From assembly GCA_001692895.1 (NCBI GenBank), contig KV748177.1:3510130-3574129 (forward strand): a stretch of 64,000 bases of DNA, in the 5' to 3' direction. The stretch comes from Cenococcum geophilum 1.58. Taxonomy: Eukaryota; Ascomycota; Dothideomycetes; Gloniales; Gloniaceae. Shown piece after piece: positions 11,380 to 22,454 of the stretch. Each line of letters starts with the position of its first letter. The stretch's first letter is position 1. A program made the position numbers and the translations under genes. The notes under the pieces are model-generated. The model did no database searches. It was given only the letters and a program-made list of their open reading frames with translations, and was not told the DNA's origin.

Positions 11380-12043
11380 GCGGACGCTATCTAGTACTAT
11401 TAAGAGCTTCGCCCCCTATAGCAGCTATAAGGTCTTACCTTTTAACTACTACGCGTAAAGCTTAGTAATAGTAGAGACGTAGCTATTTATAACTAAGTAT
11501 TAGACTATCTCATTAAATAGGGCGTCTAGGGCCTCCTTATCCTATATCTCCCCTTCCTCCTTTATAGCTTCCTCCCTTATACCTACGGCTGCCCCTACAG
11601 CTACCCCTATAGCTACCCCTATAGCTACCTTCTCCCCTAACTACCTTATCCGCTTAACTATTTTCTACCTCTTCTTTACCTACTTACTATCTTTCTATAT
11701 CTTTTTCCGTTTTAACTTCTGTTTTTAATAGCTAGTAGCCTATAATTCTTAGTTAATAACTTACAGCTTTAAAAATAGGTAAAGCTTATCTTCTATTACC
11801 TAGGCGCCGTCTATATTACCTTTTAGTCTCGCGTACTAGTCTTCCCACTCTTTTTACTTTAGCTTATACGTCCTTATAGTATTCTTTAAGCGCTAGGCCT
11901 TATAAATATTATATAGCCGTGCTGTTTAGGCCTTAAATTCGTTTTAAAGGCTATAGGAGGAGGGGAAAAAGAAGGCTAAGGGGGCTTCCTTTAACTATAA
12001 AGTAGACCGTAAGGTAAAAAGATTCTTAAAAGACTCTATCTCC
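11380..12043 (-). pseudogene. Crypton-like recombinase, N-terminal part
   Basis: Starts at the minus-strand ATG 12043-12041 (MEIESFKNLFTLRSTL) and reads on with Gln-to-stop changes only: a basic segment (KQKLKRKKIQKDSKQVKKR), a run of VAIGVAIGVAVG repeats around 11600-11640, then YLVINSYVSTITKLYAQQ and KTLQLLQGAKLLIVLDS just before the MITE. The YVSxITxLYxxQ...LxGxKLxxxLDS pattern is what I recall from Crypton tyrosine recombinases with a GCR1_C domain. Joining this part to the next needs a 1-nt adjustment even after removing the MITE. Confidence 0.5.
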
Positions 12044-12404
12044 ATAAGAGGTTAGGGGGAAGACGCGTAAGCATAGCGTGGGTATAGGTAAATAAAGCCA
12101 CCAAACGCGTAAATATTAAAGAAGGAGAAGAAAAAGAGAGCTCTATATTATAGAATTAGAATTATAGTAGGCCGTTCTATATAAAATTAGAAGCCCCGTG
12201 TAAGCTAGAAGCTAACGCGGGTATAAGAATGGAAAAAGGGTTAAAAAATAGATTATTAAGGCAACGATAAGGTCGAAGGCGCGCGATAAGGTCCTCTATA
12301 CTAACCTAGTACTAACCTAGGCCTTAAAAACGCGTCTAAAAAGTAGGGGCTACCACTAAAATGGGGGGGTAATATTTAGACGATATGTCGCGGACCTTAG
12401 GGGG
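12044..12404. other. Non-coding DNA upstream of the Crypton-like gene
   Basis: About 360 bp with no readable frame on either strand. It is the position where the promoter of the minus-strand Crypton-like gene would lie; no specific element is identifiable. It ends at the LINE target duplication. Confidence 0.5.
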
Positions 12405-12417
12405 TCGTGCGTAACCT

Positions 12418-13571
12418 TTTTTTTTTTTTTTTTTTTTTTTTATATCCGTTGTATTATACTACGTACAATACTGCGCATGCAGCCTCTAGGCTATGGCGCT
12501 ATAGTTCTATATATATGAATCCTTTCTAAGCAGCTTAATATATACTAGTAGCTATGTCCTAGTAGTTTATAAATCCCTAAACTAGGGATTTACAGCTTCC
12601 TAGTGAGATACTAGGTTGCTAACAACTATTAGGTAGTAAGAAAACGATAGGAAAATAGTAGAAAAAATTAGAATAAAATTATAAATAATCCTAACGCCTG
12701 TCCCTGTCCTTTTTATAGTTAATTTCTATCCTTTTACTTTCTATGGTCTATCTACTAGGACTTTAATAGGAGTTGCCTCCTTCTAGAGATCCTTCTGCTC
12801 TTAGCTACTTCCTAGTAGCTATTTTTGTCCTACTTAAGAATAGAAAAAGTGCCCTTCTTCCTTTCTTTATACAAAAAAGCTTCTCTAAGGAGAGAGAAGA
12901 GCCTATTTGTCTTTGCATTTCCTTTCTGTCTTCCCAATATAGTCTATATTCTAGTAAGAGGTGCGTAGGGGTTTGTACCGCGGTACAGTCCTTAAAGCAT
13001 CTACCTTCTTTATCCTTCCCTATTGTTTTAGAGAAGGATTTAAAGAAGCCTTTTCCTAGTTTTAGTTAAAAGAAAGCTGACTATAGCTTTTTAGGATATT
13101 TATCCTTAGTAGCTTTAAAAGAAAAAGGGTAGTTTCCTTTACAGATTCTAGTATAGTGTTTTCCTTTACTTTTATTCTATTGCCAGTTGTTTTTCCACTG
13201 TTTTAGTATCTTTTCTCTTGCTTGTTTCCCTAGGTGGGCTAAAGAAGAATAAGAAGATTATATTTTTCTTCTAGAGAGGCCCTTTTTAGCTAGTTTATCT
13301 GCTATTTNATTTCCNTANATTCCTAGNTGGCTAGGGACCCAATGGAAGTTAATAGAGATATTCCTACTAGCTAGATAGGAACAGCTTTGCGTAATTTTAA
13401 AGACTAGTTCTTGCCCTCCTATAAGAGAATTAAGCTGTAATCTCTTAATAGCCGCTTGGCTATCTATAAAGATATAAACCTGTTTCTCTTCTAGTCTTTA
13501 TTGTTTTAGGTGTTCTAGGGCCCTATAGACTGCATAAAGCTCTACGTCCATAATTTCCATATAGGGCCCTA
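12418..13571 (-). mobile_element. 5'-truncated LINE (Tad1-like), 1.15 kb, with poly(A) tail
   Basis: On the minus strand the copy begins inside the ORF2 RNase H domain and ends in a 24-25-base poly(A) (T run at 12417-12441). A perfect 13-bp duplication TCGTGCGTAACCT flanks it at 12405-12417 and 13572-13584. Truncation at the 5' end, a poly(A) tail and a 13-bp duplication are the hallmarks of target-primed reverse transcription. Its 3' 260 bp matches the 3' end of the LINE at 58191-60554. An open frame at 12773-13069 on the other strand is antisense to this and not a gene. Confidence 0.93.
12763..13565 (-). pseudogene. LINE ORF2 C-terminus: RNase H and terminal Cys/His region
   Basis: Reads YMEIMDVELYAVYRALEHLK then YIFIDSQAAIKRLQ and INFHWVPSHLGI with EIADKLAKKGL: the D-E-D-(S)D pattern of a LINE RNase H. 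Downstream is CTAVQTPTHLLLEYRLY, the C...HLLLEC-type motif at the end of these ORF2 proteins (last Cys now Tyr). The frame ends at TAA 12765-12763. RNase H would remove the RNA strand after target-primed synthesis. Ns occur at 13308-13327. Confidence 0.88.
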
Positions 13572-13584
13572 TCGTGCGTAACCT

Positions 13585-14001
13585 AAGGTTATGCTAAGCT
13601 TAACCCAGACCTGCGATACCTAATTTTCCACCTTCCTAATTAGGAAATTTGGCTTACCGCCTAAAGAATATTATATATAGCATCTCTTTAATTCTAGTAA
13701 TTAGCGCAGCCACTCCCGCACGGCCTTTTTATAGAGGAAATTTTAGTATTTAGGGGAACCACGGGGTGCGCCAGGGTGCTGAATTTATTACTAAAGGCTT
13801 AAAACTTGCTTTAAAACCTTAAATAAGAGGCAATATAGAGGCGATTAATTGACTAATTAATGAGCTAGTTAGTTTTAAGGTGGCGAGGTCTATGCGACCG
13901 TAGATTCCTGCCCAATTTTGGCCCCGCTACCGACTTTATCCCTTGTAACGTTAGGGTCCGTAAAGCAAGTAGTCCGTGCGGGAACACCGATTTCAAAACT
14001 G
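13585..14001. other. Intervening DNA between LINE and hAT left end
   Basis: About 415 bp that is richer in CpG and less TA-skewed than its neighbours. No reading frame or known RNA is recognised. The last eight bases (CAAAACTG) precede the hAT terminal repeat and would be one half of its 8-bp target duplication if the other end were preserved. Confidence 0.4.
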
Positions 14002-15380
14002 TAGACCTGCGGAGGATAAATTATCCTATCCGGTCGGGCGGATAATAATCCTATTTAAGGATAGCCCAGATATTGGATAATATTTAGATAACATCTAGAT
14101 ATCCGCAAAAATTTAACTATAAAACTAAACCTTTACCCCCTATTATATAACGCTATAAATATAGCTAATACTAGTAAAATTTACCCTAAAAACTTTAACA
14201 ATAATAATTCCTTTAAAGTTAATATACTTTTTACCCTTTTAAGCGGCATTAATACTAAAGCTAATACTAGTTTAATCCTAACTACTTATATAATATAGAT
14301 CTTAAGATAAATCTCCCTAACTTATAAATATACTTATACGTTAATTTAGGAAGAAAAGGCTTATATAAAGAAACGCTACTTTTATAAATACTACCCTCCT
14401 TAAGACCTAAAAGGATACTATTTCTTAACCGTTAGATTATAAGGCTATCTTAATAAATATAATATTAAATAGAATTTAGTAGAGAATTAGGAGCGTATAA
14501 TAGTAAAAAATTAGAGAAAGAGATTTCTTTTAAAACTATATTAAAAGGTCTTAGTAAGAGGAAAAGTTTGAGGTTTTAAGGGTAAGATTTTAAAGCGTAT
14601 AGTATATTAAAATAGTATAAAGCGGGTACTTTTAAATATAATTATTATATAATGGCTTTCCCTTTTATATATAGAATAGCTCGAGTTTTATACTTTTATA
14701 AAAGTATTAAATTAAAAAACACCCTTAATTATCCCTATATACCACCCAACAATTATAGCCTAGATTCTTAAATACTTTACTAAGAGTTAAGATATTATAT
14801 AAAAATAAATATTTACCTTACTATAGATATCTAAACCTCTTTAAGTTATTACCTTTTTCTTAGAATCTATATTAGCTTTATTAATATTTAGAATAAATAC
14901 CGGAACCCCTTAATTGCCCTTTATACGGTATTTAGTTAAAGTAGTATAAATTAATAAAAGGCGCTTCGTCTAGTTTTTATTAAGTATAGCATTAAAATTA
15001 AGATTAGAGCTCTTATTAGTAATAATACTAAATTAAACAATATTCTCTATTATATAATTAGCTAATAGCTTAGCCTTAAGTATAAAATTAACTAGATTAT
15101 AATATATTAAAGAATTCGCTATTAAGGGCACGTTATTAATCTTATTATTTAAACCTTTTTATTTAGTTTAAAAAGGATAAAAAGCTTATAAACTTATATA
15201 ATAAAGAAAATAAAAAATAGAATAAAGAAGAAAAGGAGGAGGAAGAAGGAGTTATATAATAAGTACTATTACTAGTTTAAAAAAAAAGATAAAGAATTAG
15301 AGCTAGTATTAGACAAAAAATATTAAAAAAAATATTAAAATATTAAAAATATTATAGGGCCGATAGGAAAGCTTTATAAC
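14002..15380 (+). pseudogene. hAT transposon left end and N-terminal half of transposase
   Basis: The terminal sequence TAGACCTGCGGAGGATA matches, in inverted orientation, the end at 46897-46913 and the left end at 48193. Coding-like sequence from about 14340 gives a BED-type zinc finger remnant (YKYYPPQDLKGYYFLTVRLQ with GYLNKYNI following) and, near 15000-15180, IRALISNNTKLNNILYY and RIRYQGHVINLIIQTFLF, the hAT motif in which the GH-x-(I/L)NL segment precedes the insertion domain. The piece is cut at 15380 by Copia-1 and resumes at 21480. Confidence 0.72.
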
Positions 15381-15601
15381 TGTTGGGAATAAAGGTAAGT
15401 AGTCACTATATAAGGCATATTGCCATTATAAGTGGCAAGTTGCCGTTACGTGCGGCAAGTTGCCGTCACGTGCCGCCGCGGCACTAGCGTGGTGAGGAAC
15501 CTTAAGTTCCTTACCCCTTTCTTTAATTAAATCAAAAAGAATAATAATTATTATACTATCTACGAACCGTAGCTACGTGATATTACCTTATATAACCAAT
15601 A
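15381..15601 (+). repeat. Copia-1 5' LTR (221 bp)
   Basis: TGTTGGGAAT start, CCAATA end (CA changed to TA). It contains repeated CGGCAAGTTGCCG segments, GTCACGTG at 15465-15472, and a palindrome around GAGGAACCTTAAGTTCCT. Matches 21254-21474 over its full length. Confidence 0.92.
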
Positions 15602-15986
15602 CTAATTAGTGGTTAACTTTACTGTTATACTATAGAATAGCTAGGTATTACTAAGAAGAGACGAGCTACTGTACTAGTGCTACTTATGCTAGAGGAAGCT
15701 GTCTTTTAAGGTTAGAACTAGTCCTAAACCTTAAATAGAACTCTTTTATAAATCTAAGGATCTAAAGGCTAAAACTAGTCCTGAGCCTTTCTAAAATTAC
15801 GGATTCTTGCGTCTATTACACAAAATAATACACTTTATAAGTCTTTGCAATTTAAGGCTAGAACTAGTCTTAAGCCCTATAATCGTAAATATACGTCACG
15901 AACGCGTACTAAACGACAAATATATATTATAAACGCGTACTAAATAATAATCCCTACGCCAATAATACTTCCCTCCCTCCAAAAAC

Positions 15987-18900
15987 ATGGCTACGCCTAC
16001 TTTAAATAACTGGGAAGACTCCTTACCACTAGGGGTAGCTTTATACGTGAAACTTATTAATGAAAATTAGGACGAATTTACCTTTAATATAATAACTTAT
16101 ACCGTAAAATAAGTTAATAGCTTTCTTCTACACCATATTATATTCTACTAAAGTAGATACTACGCCAATGTATAGCTGTGGGAATATTTTAGGGAGGATT
16201 TTATAGGATGGACCGCTAATACCTAAGTACTTAGTAATGTTAATATTATTTGGGATTTTTAAGACTTCCTTTATAAGAATAGGGTATATATTACTAAGAA
16301 CGGTAACCTAATTACTAGTAATATTTAGGCCGTTATTACTAGTATAGAAGAACTAGTTTAGACGGAAGCTAAGATTATATATTAACTATAGAAACCTAAA
16401 ACTAACCTATATTCTTTAAAAGGCAACTTTAATTTAGAACAAAACCCCTAAAACGCTACTCTCCCACCTAAAGGTACTCTCCTACCTAGAGGTACTTGTC
16501 CTCTACCTCTACCGCTTTTAGCTCCTTTATTTTAGCTAACTAGTAACCCTCTACTATAAGAAGTTACGAATCTAATAAAGGTATATTTGGATAAAGAGAA
16601 GAAGTTTAAAGGAGAATTATATAATATACTTAGAGCAAAACTATAGGTTTTCTATAACTGTTGCAATAAGGTTAGAATTTAATGCCACTAGTACTACTAC
16701 GCTTTCTCTATTATATTAAAGGGACGGGCAGTAATATTCTATTATAACTATATTACGGGTAAAAACTATAGCTTTAATATAATGCTTTAGCTTACTAGAG
16801 CCTACTTTAAAACTAATAAGAATTGCTAACTTTATATATCTAAATGGCGAGAGACTATATTTTAGAGAGTTATTACTTTTAACCTAATAAAGACTTATTT
16901 AGAGTGCCTTTAACTACTCTTTAATAAACTCTAAAAAATCTAACGTGGATTTACTAAAACTTACTAAAATAAAAACAGCCTAAGGGACTAGGTTATTTTA
17001 GTATACTATAGCGTTCCTAAGTGTAACTTAGCGCTATATAAACCTATAAATACGTTTAAAGGAGTATATACTAAGCTACGCTCTACTATAGGTACTATAA
17101 TGCGAATATAAGAATCTTAACAGCTTTATACTAAAAGCCCTACCTAACTAAGTATTCCTAACTAATATAATTATAACTGGACTAATTAAATATATAGCGG
17201 CCGTGGTAGGGAATACGGTAAAGGGTATAATTAATATTAACTATAAGGTAATTATAGAGGTCCTTATGGAGGTTTATTTTATAGTAATTACTAGAAGAAG
17301 TGCTATGTTTATAAGAAGCTAAATTACTAGTTAACTAGACACTCCCTTAATAAGCAAAAAGAGGCATATAATAAGTTCCGTTAAAGTATAAAAAATATTA
17401 AAAATTATAAGGTTACTATAGCCTACTTTTAAAGCTTCCTGGTTTAATATAAAGGCGTAAAAGATCTTAAGGGTAAGGTTAATAAGACTAAATAGCTTCT
17501 TATGGATATAGAAATTAAGAACTACTCTTTTAACCAATACTTNACTAAGTATAGTAAGGTAGATGGCATATAAACCGTTGCTATTTTTAATAACTAATCT
17601 ACGCTCTATTTTATTACGAAGTTAGATATCTTTAATAAGCTAAAAAAGAGCTCCGTATTCTCCTTTAATAATAAATACTTAGCAAATATTTTTTATAGTA
17701 TTATACCAGATACTAGAGCTATAGAAGTATCTATAGTAGGAGAACCTTAAGTTTAAGCCCTTTAGTAGCTTAATAACTCTATTTAAATTAACTATTTAAC
17801 GGCAGGCTAATATATAATTTGTTTTAGTAAGGGTACTATAATCTTTTTTAGCATAATTAGGGTCCAAACCCCCTTAGGATATATTACTTTCCATATTATT
17901 CCTATAAATACTTCATTTCTATTTTATATTAAAGATATAAATAAATTAGGCGTTAGGCTTAATAACCTTAAGAATATACTTATTTAGGGAAATAATTAAG
18001 TGCCTATTATACGCAAGTAGGGTTACCCCTAGTTGCTCCTTTATTAACTAGAAAAGAGTATTACTTAAAGCTACTTAACTAAGTTAGAATTACGCTAACT
18101 ATACTATTATTTTAGCCACTTATCCGTTTATTAATTACTTAGGGTTCTTTAGCAAGTAGGCTATAAAGTTAAGGTTAAAGTAATTAAGCATCTTATAAAG
18201 TATTACTATTACTATTAAATAAACCAGAAGTCCCCTAGCCAATTTAAGTTTACCCTTAAAAATAACTATAACTTTAACTTCTATATTATTGTTAACGTTA
18301 TATATCTTAGCAGTAAGCTAGTACTCTAAGTTATTAACTTTTTAACCTCCTTTTAAGCCGCATAATTTTTAAAGGATATATTAGCTAGGAATATATAGGA
18401 TACCCTTTAGTTATACTAGATTAATATCTACCTAAAACCCCTTAATTAAATTGTCTATAATATAGGAAAGAACTTTTTATCTATAAAGTTCTAATAATAA
18501 ATAAAGGTAATAGCAATTAAGGTTAAGGAAGTCCCTATTAAGGCGCATAATAGTATTAAAAAAGTAGAGTAATATTATACGCCATTACGCCGCGTATATA
18601 AGATTATCTCTTTAAAACTAAAGGATGCTAGTAAAGAACTTACCTTATAAATAGCTATTAAAGCTATTAATAATTCCGCTAGCCTAGATGGACTTATACC
18701 TATATTACTAGTCTTTAGCGCCTACCCTTAAATAACTAATAATTCTTTACTATTTTCCTCTATTATATAATAAGCTAAGGCTATTTATAAGGTAATAAAG
18801 GAGATATAATATCTCTACGCTATACGCTAGGTTAATAATGCACTAGGAATAAGAAATAGCCTAAATACCTTAACTATACTTAATCTGCCACTCTAGTCTA

Positions 18901-20891
18901 AAGTACGCATATAGCGTAAAAAGGGAGGATAGTTAGGCCTATATTAACTTATTATAATTAATAGTTAAACCTATACTATTTAGATGCCTTATAGACCCAC
19001 TTAATTCTATTTAACTATTATTAAGCCTTATTATAAAGATAATAACTCTAAGCCTTTATAGGATGCCCTAGAAGATACCCTAAAAGAGAACTATAATTAA
19101 TATGCTCTAGAAGATAACTACAATCCTAATATAATTATAGTAGATGCGCTATAACTACGACGCGGTAAAGGTCGCCTAAAGGGATTACAAAATTACTAAT
19201 ATTTTATTAATTTTAAAGAACAATTTATTACCGCTATTAAGAATAGAGTTAAGTTATTAATGGCCTTTATAATAGCTAAAGAAAAGGCTAACTTTAAGCT
19301 TGCAAAATAGCTTTAAAAGGAAGGTTATATTATAACCCTAGGAGCTCCTTTCTAAGCATCCGATAAGTAGGAGATTAACGGTCTTATTATAAGAGGAGTC
19401 TTTAAATTTAAGAAGTATAACCCTACTAAGTTTAATAAAGTTTATATCTTTAAGTTAAGAATAGTTAATAAGATTAAAGGTAAAGCTACTAACGCCCTAT
19501 TTAAGAAATTAAGGCTTATTATCTAAGGTTATAATAATAATAGTAAGGAGGTAATTCTTATATAATTTCCTATAATTTAACAAGCTAGTTAGCGAGTTAT
19601 TATTGCGCTAGCTCCCTTCTTAATAAAGAATAAAATGGCGGTTTATTTATAAGATATTACTTAAGCCTATACCTAATTAGAGACGCACCTTTAGCGCTTA
19701 ATATTAGCATACCTTTTAGAGCAAATTCGCTACTAGTATCCTAAAGATACAATTATAGTTATACTTAAGCTATTATATAGAATTGTAGAGGTAAGAACTT
19801 ACTAGTAGGCTACCTATAGTAAGCACTATAAAGAGAAGCTTTTAATAACTACTTCTATATTTAATCCCTGCTTCCTTATTATAACCACAAAAACTTTATT
19901 TAGAATTATTAGTATATAAACTAATAATATAATTATCTTAGGGGACGACCAATTCTTAGCTCTTAAAGAAGATAAGCTAGTAAAGGCAAATCTTATAGTA
20001 AAGCTATAAAAAAAACTTAATTTAATAACACTATTACTCTTTAATAGATGCATCCTCTCCCTAAATAAGGATTCTATTACTTTACGCTAGAAGGGTTAAG
20101 GTAAGAAGATTAACGTTATTAACGTTAATTCCCTAAAGTAAGGATATATAGAGTAACGCGCTTATAGAGCTTATATTACTTCTATTTATTAACCTAAGGC
20201 TTTATTTAATCTCTTTATTACTACCTAATACTAGGAACTAACTAAGGATAACGTTCTTACCCTAAATAAACGTCTTTTTTAGCAAATAAACTATCTTAAT
20301 TAGGGACTACTCTATGTACCTATTAATCTTCCTACCGCTAAGCTCTTTATATTTATTAATAGATCGTTTATAAATAATAAAGATTTTAGCTCCTAGTTAA
20401 AATATAAGATTATTATTACAAATAAATTTACTAAAAAAAATAACTTTATAATCTATAGTAATCTTATCTATTAGAGCTTAACTAAGAGTAAGCGTATTAC
20501 CTAAAGTATTTTAGTATTAGAGATATATAGAATGGTTAATGGAGTTAATATAGCAATTATAATTAAAACTACCCTAAAAATAATTATAGATTAACTTAAA
20601 CTTCCTATTATCCCTATAATCGTATATACCGACTTATATTCCCTCTATAAGTATTTAGTTAAGCTTAGTACTATAAAAAAAAAGCGCCTTATAATTAATA
20701 TTATAGCACTTTAGCAATCCTATAAGCGTTAAAAACTCTTTAAGATTTAATAGATTAATAGCTAAAATAACCTAGTAGATATAATAACAAAGGCGAACCT
20801 AAATAAGGCACTAGAGATATTTATTAATATAAATACTCTATATATATAAGTTAAAGGTTAGGTTAAAAGGGAGTCCCTAGAAATTTCTTAG
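15987..20891 (+). pseudogene. Copia-1 gag-pol polyprotein
   Basis: Starts MATPTLNNWEDSLPLGVALY. The gag zinc-knuckle remnant is near 17300 (KKCYVYKKLNYQLTRHS). The integrase HHCC start lies near 18117 (HLSVYRLLRVLQ when RIP changes are allowed for), then the catalytic core; reverse transcriptase follows at about 19200-20050, with LYRIVEVRTYQQATYSKHY near 19773; RNase H at about 20340-20840 contains YTDLYSLYKYLVKLS and DIITKANLNKALEIF. The ATG (15987), integrase (18117) and RNase H (20631) codons are all in one frame. No functional protein is possible because of the many TAG/TAA codons. Confidence 0.88.
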
Positions 20892-20917
20892 TTACGTAAG
20901 GTCTTAAGATGTCTAGG

Positions 20918-21062
20918 AACTTTAACNNGNGGTTAAAGTTATCTAATTAGTTAGATTCTCTTACTAAGACTTTTTTTAAAGGGGGAGCTTAACTTAATCT
21001 AGCTAATTAGGATTTTCTATCCCTAGGATAAAAAATTGCTATTAGCTCGCTTACTACTAGTG
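20918..21062 (+). repeat. Two-hairpin module in Copia-1 3' region
   Basis: A 23-bp palindrome AACTTTAAC-N-GGTTAAAGTT (20918-20940, three Ns in the centre) and a 25-bp hairpin at 21012-21036 (ATTTTCTATCCC / GGATAAAAAAT, decayed). Flanks TCTAATTAG and AATTAGG match those in Gypsy-1. It lies between the end of pol and the 3' LTR. Confidence 0.75.
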
Positions 21063-21253
21063 CCTTAGCGGCCCTCCAAATACAATATCTACCTATAACT
21101 CTTAAGTAAGAAAGCACTATATACTAAGAGGCAAATTATAGAATAGCGAGACTTATATTATAATAGCAATAGTAAGTAAAGAGGATTGATATTTATTACG
21201 TTAGTTAAGCGGTATATATATATAGATAGCAACTATAAAAGAAGAGTTGCTAG

Positions 21254-21474
21254 TGTTAGGAATAAAGGTAAGTGGTTACTATATAAGGTATATTGCCACT
21301 ATAAGTAGTAAGTTGCCGTTACGTGCGGCAAGTTGCCATCACGTGCCGCCGCGGCACTAGCGTAGTAAGGAACCTTAAGTTCCTCACCCCTTTCTTCAAT
21401 TAAATCAAAAAGAATAACAATTATTATACTATCTACGAACCGTAGCTACGTAATATTACCTTGTGTAACCAACA
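21254..21474 (+). repeat. Copia-1 3' LTR (221 bp)
   Basis: TGTTAGGAAT start, CCAACA end, followed by ATAAC. Preserves the CA end that the 5' copy has lost. Confidence 0.92.
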
Positions 21475-21479
21475 ATAAC

Positions 21480-21856
21480 TATATAATATAGTTTATTAAA
21501 TATACTAGTAAAATAGTTCCTTTTAATAATTATATAAGATAAAATAGCTAGTTTCTTATATTATATATAGCTCTAAAGAATAAAGTAAAGGCTAGGCTTT
21601 AACTCTATATAGAGTACTATAAGGATAACTTAAAAGAAAATATCCTCTTAATAAGCGAATAAATATATCTTTATACGATTTATAATTTTCTTTAATCTTT
21701 TTATAAAGCAACTCTATTTTTTAAGGGGATTATATAATACTAAAGAGGGTTCTAAAATTAGTTAATATTTTTAAAAATATAATATAGACCGTATTAGTAT
21801 ATTATATAATACTCTTAATATTTCTTTAACTACCTTTTTTTATAGGTAATAGCTAC
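21480..21856 (+). pseudogene. hAT transposase, second piece
   Basis: Continues the plus-strand hAT coding-like sequence between Copia-1 and Copia-2. Readable segments include ALTLYREYYKDNLKENILLI and YNTLNISLTTFF near the right end. Its place is fixed by the target duplications on both sides (ATAAC left, GCTAC at 21852-21856 right). By itself it would not be recognisable. Confidence 0.5.
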
Positions 21857-22071
21857 TATTGGTTATATAAGGTAATATCACGTAGCTACGGTTTGTAGAT
21901 AGTATAATGATTATTAATTCTATATTCTTAAGGGAGAGCGAGGAGCTTAAGGCTCCTCGCCACGCTAGTGCCGCGGCGATATGTAACGGTAACTTACCGT
22001 ATATAACGGCAACTTGCTATATATAACGGCAATATGCCTTATATAGTAACTACTTGCCTTTATTCCTAACA
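21857..22071 (-). repeat. Copia-2 3' LTR (215 bp)
   Basis: Reverse complement of the Copia-1 LTR: TATTGGTTATATAAGG at the left edge, CCTAACA at the right. Retains the GC-rich core CGCCGCGGCACTAGCG in altered form. Confidence 0.9.
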
Positions 22072-22288
22072 CTAGCAACTCTTTTTTTATAGTTGCTATC
22101 TATATATATATACCGCTTAACTAGCGAAATAAAAATTAATCCTCCTTATTTACTATTGCTATTATAATATAAGTCTCGCTGTTCTAAAATTTGCCTCTTA
22201 GTATATAGTGCTTTCTTGCTTATAAGTTATAGGTAGGTATCTTATTAGTAAGGCCGCTAAGGCGCTAGCGGTAAGTGAGCTAATAGCG

Positions 22289-22425
22289 ATTTTCTATCCC
22301 GGGGATAGAAAATCCTAATTAGCTATGTTAAGTTAGGGTCTATAAAATGTTATGCTCCCCCCTCTAAAAAAAGTCTTAGTAAGAGAATCTAACTAATTAA
22401 ATAACTTTAACCGCNGGTTAAAGTT
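22289..22425 (-). repeat. Two-hairpin module in Copia-2 3' region
   Basis: The best-preserved copy. The 25-bp hairpin at 22289-22313 has perfect 12-bp arms ATTTTCTATCCC/GGGATAGAAAAT; the 23-bp palindrome at 22403-22425 is AACTTTAACCGC-N-GGTTAAAGTT. Perfect arms in a heavily mutated element suggest either selection on structure before death or a site composition that RIP spares. Confidence 0.8.
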
Positions 22426-22454
22426 NCTNGANATCTTAAGACCTTANNTAACTA

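Larger units (their letters stand above)
15381..21474 (+). mobile_element. Copia-1: complete LTR retrotransposon
   Basis: A 6,094-bp element with two 221-bp LTRs and a perfect 5-bp duplication ATAAC at 15376-15380 and 21475-21479. One gag-pol frame runs from 15987 to about 20891 with integrase before reverse transcriptase, the Copia order. It interrupts the hAT transposase gene. RIP has turned Gln codons to stops throughout but has left the frame intact. Confidence 0.93.

Noticed and set aside
12773..13069. 98-residue open frame on the plus strand
   Set aside because: Antisense to the LINE ORF2 C-terminus, which has RNase H and terminal Cys/His motifs on the minus strand.
15440..15480. GC-rich CGGCAAGTTGCCG repeats, considered as a CRISPR-like array or RNA gene
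   Set aside because: They are inside the Copia-1 LTR and repeat in every LTR of that family; no spacer/repeat regularity.
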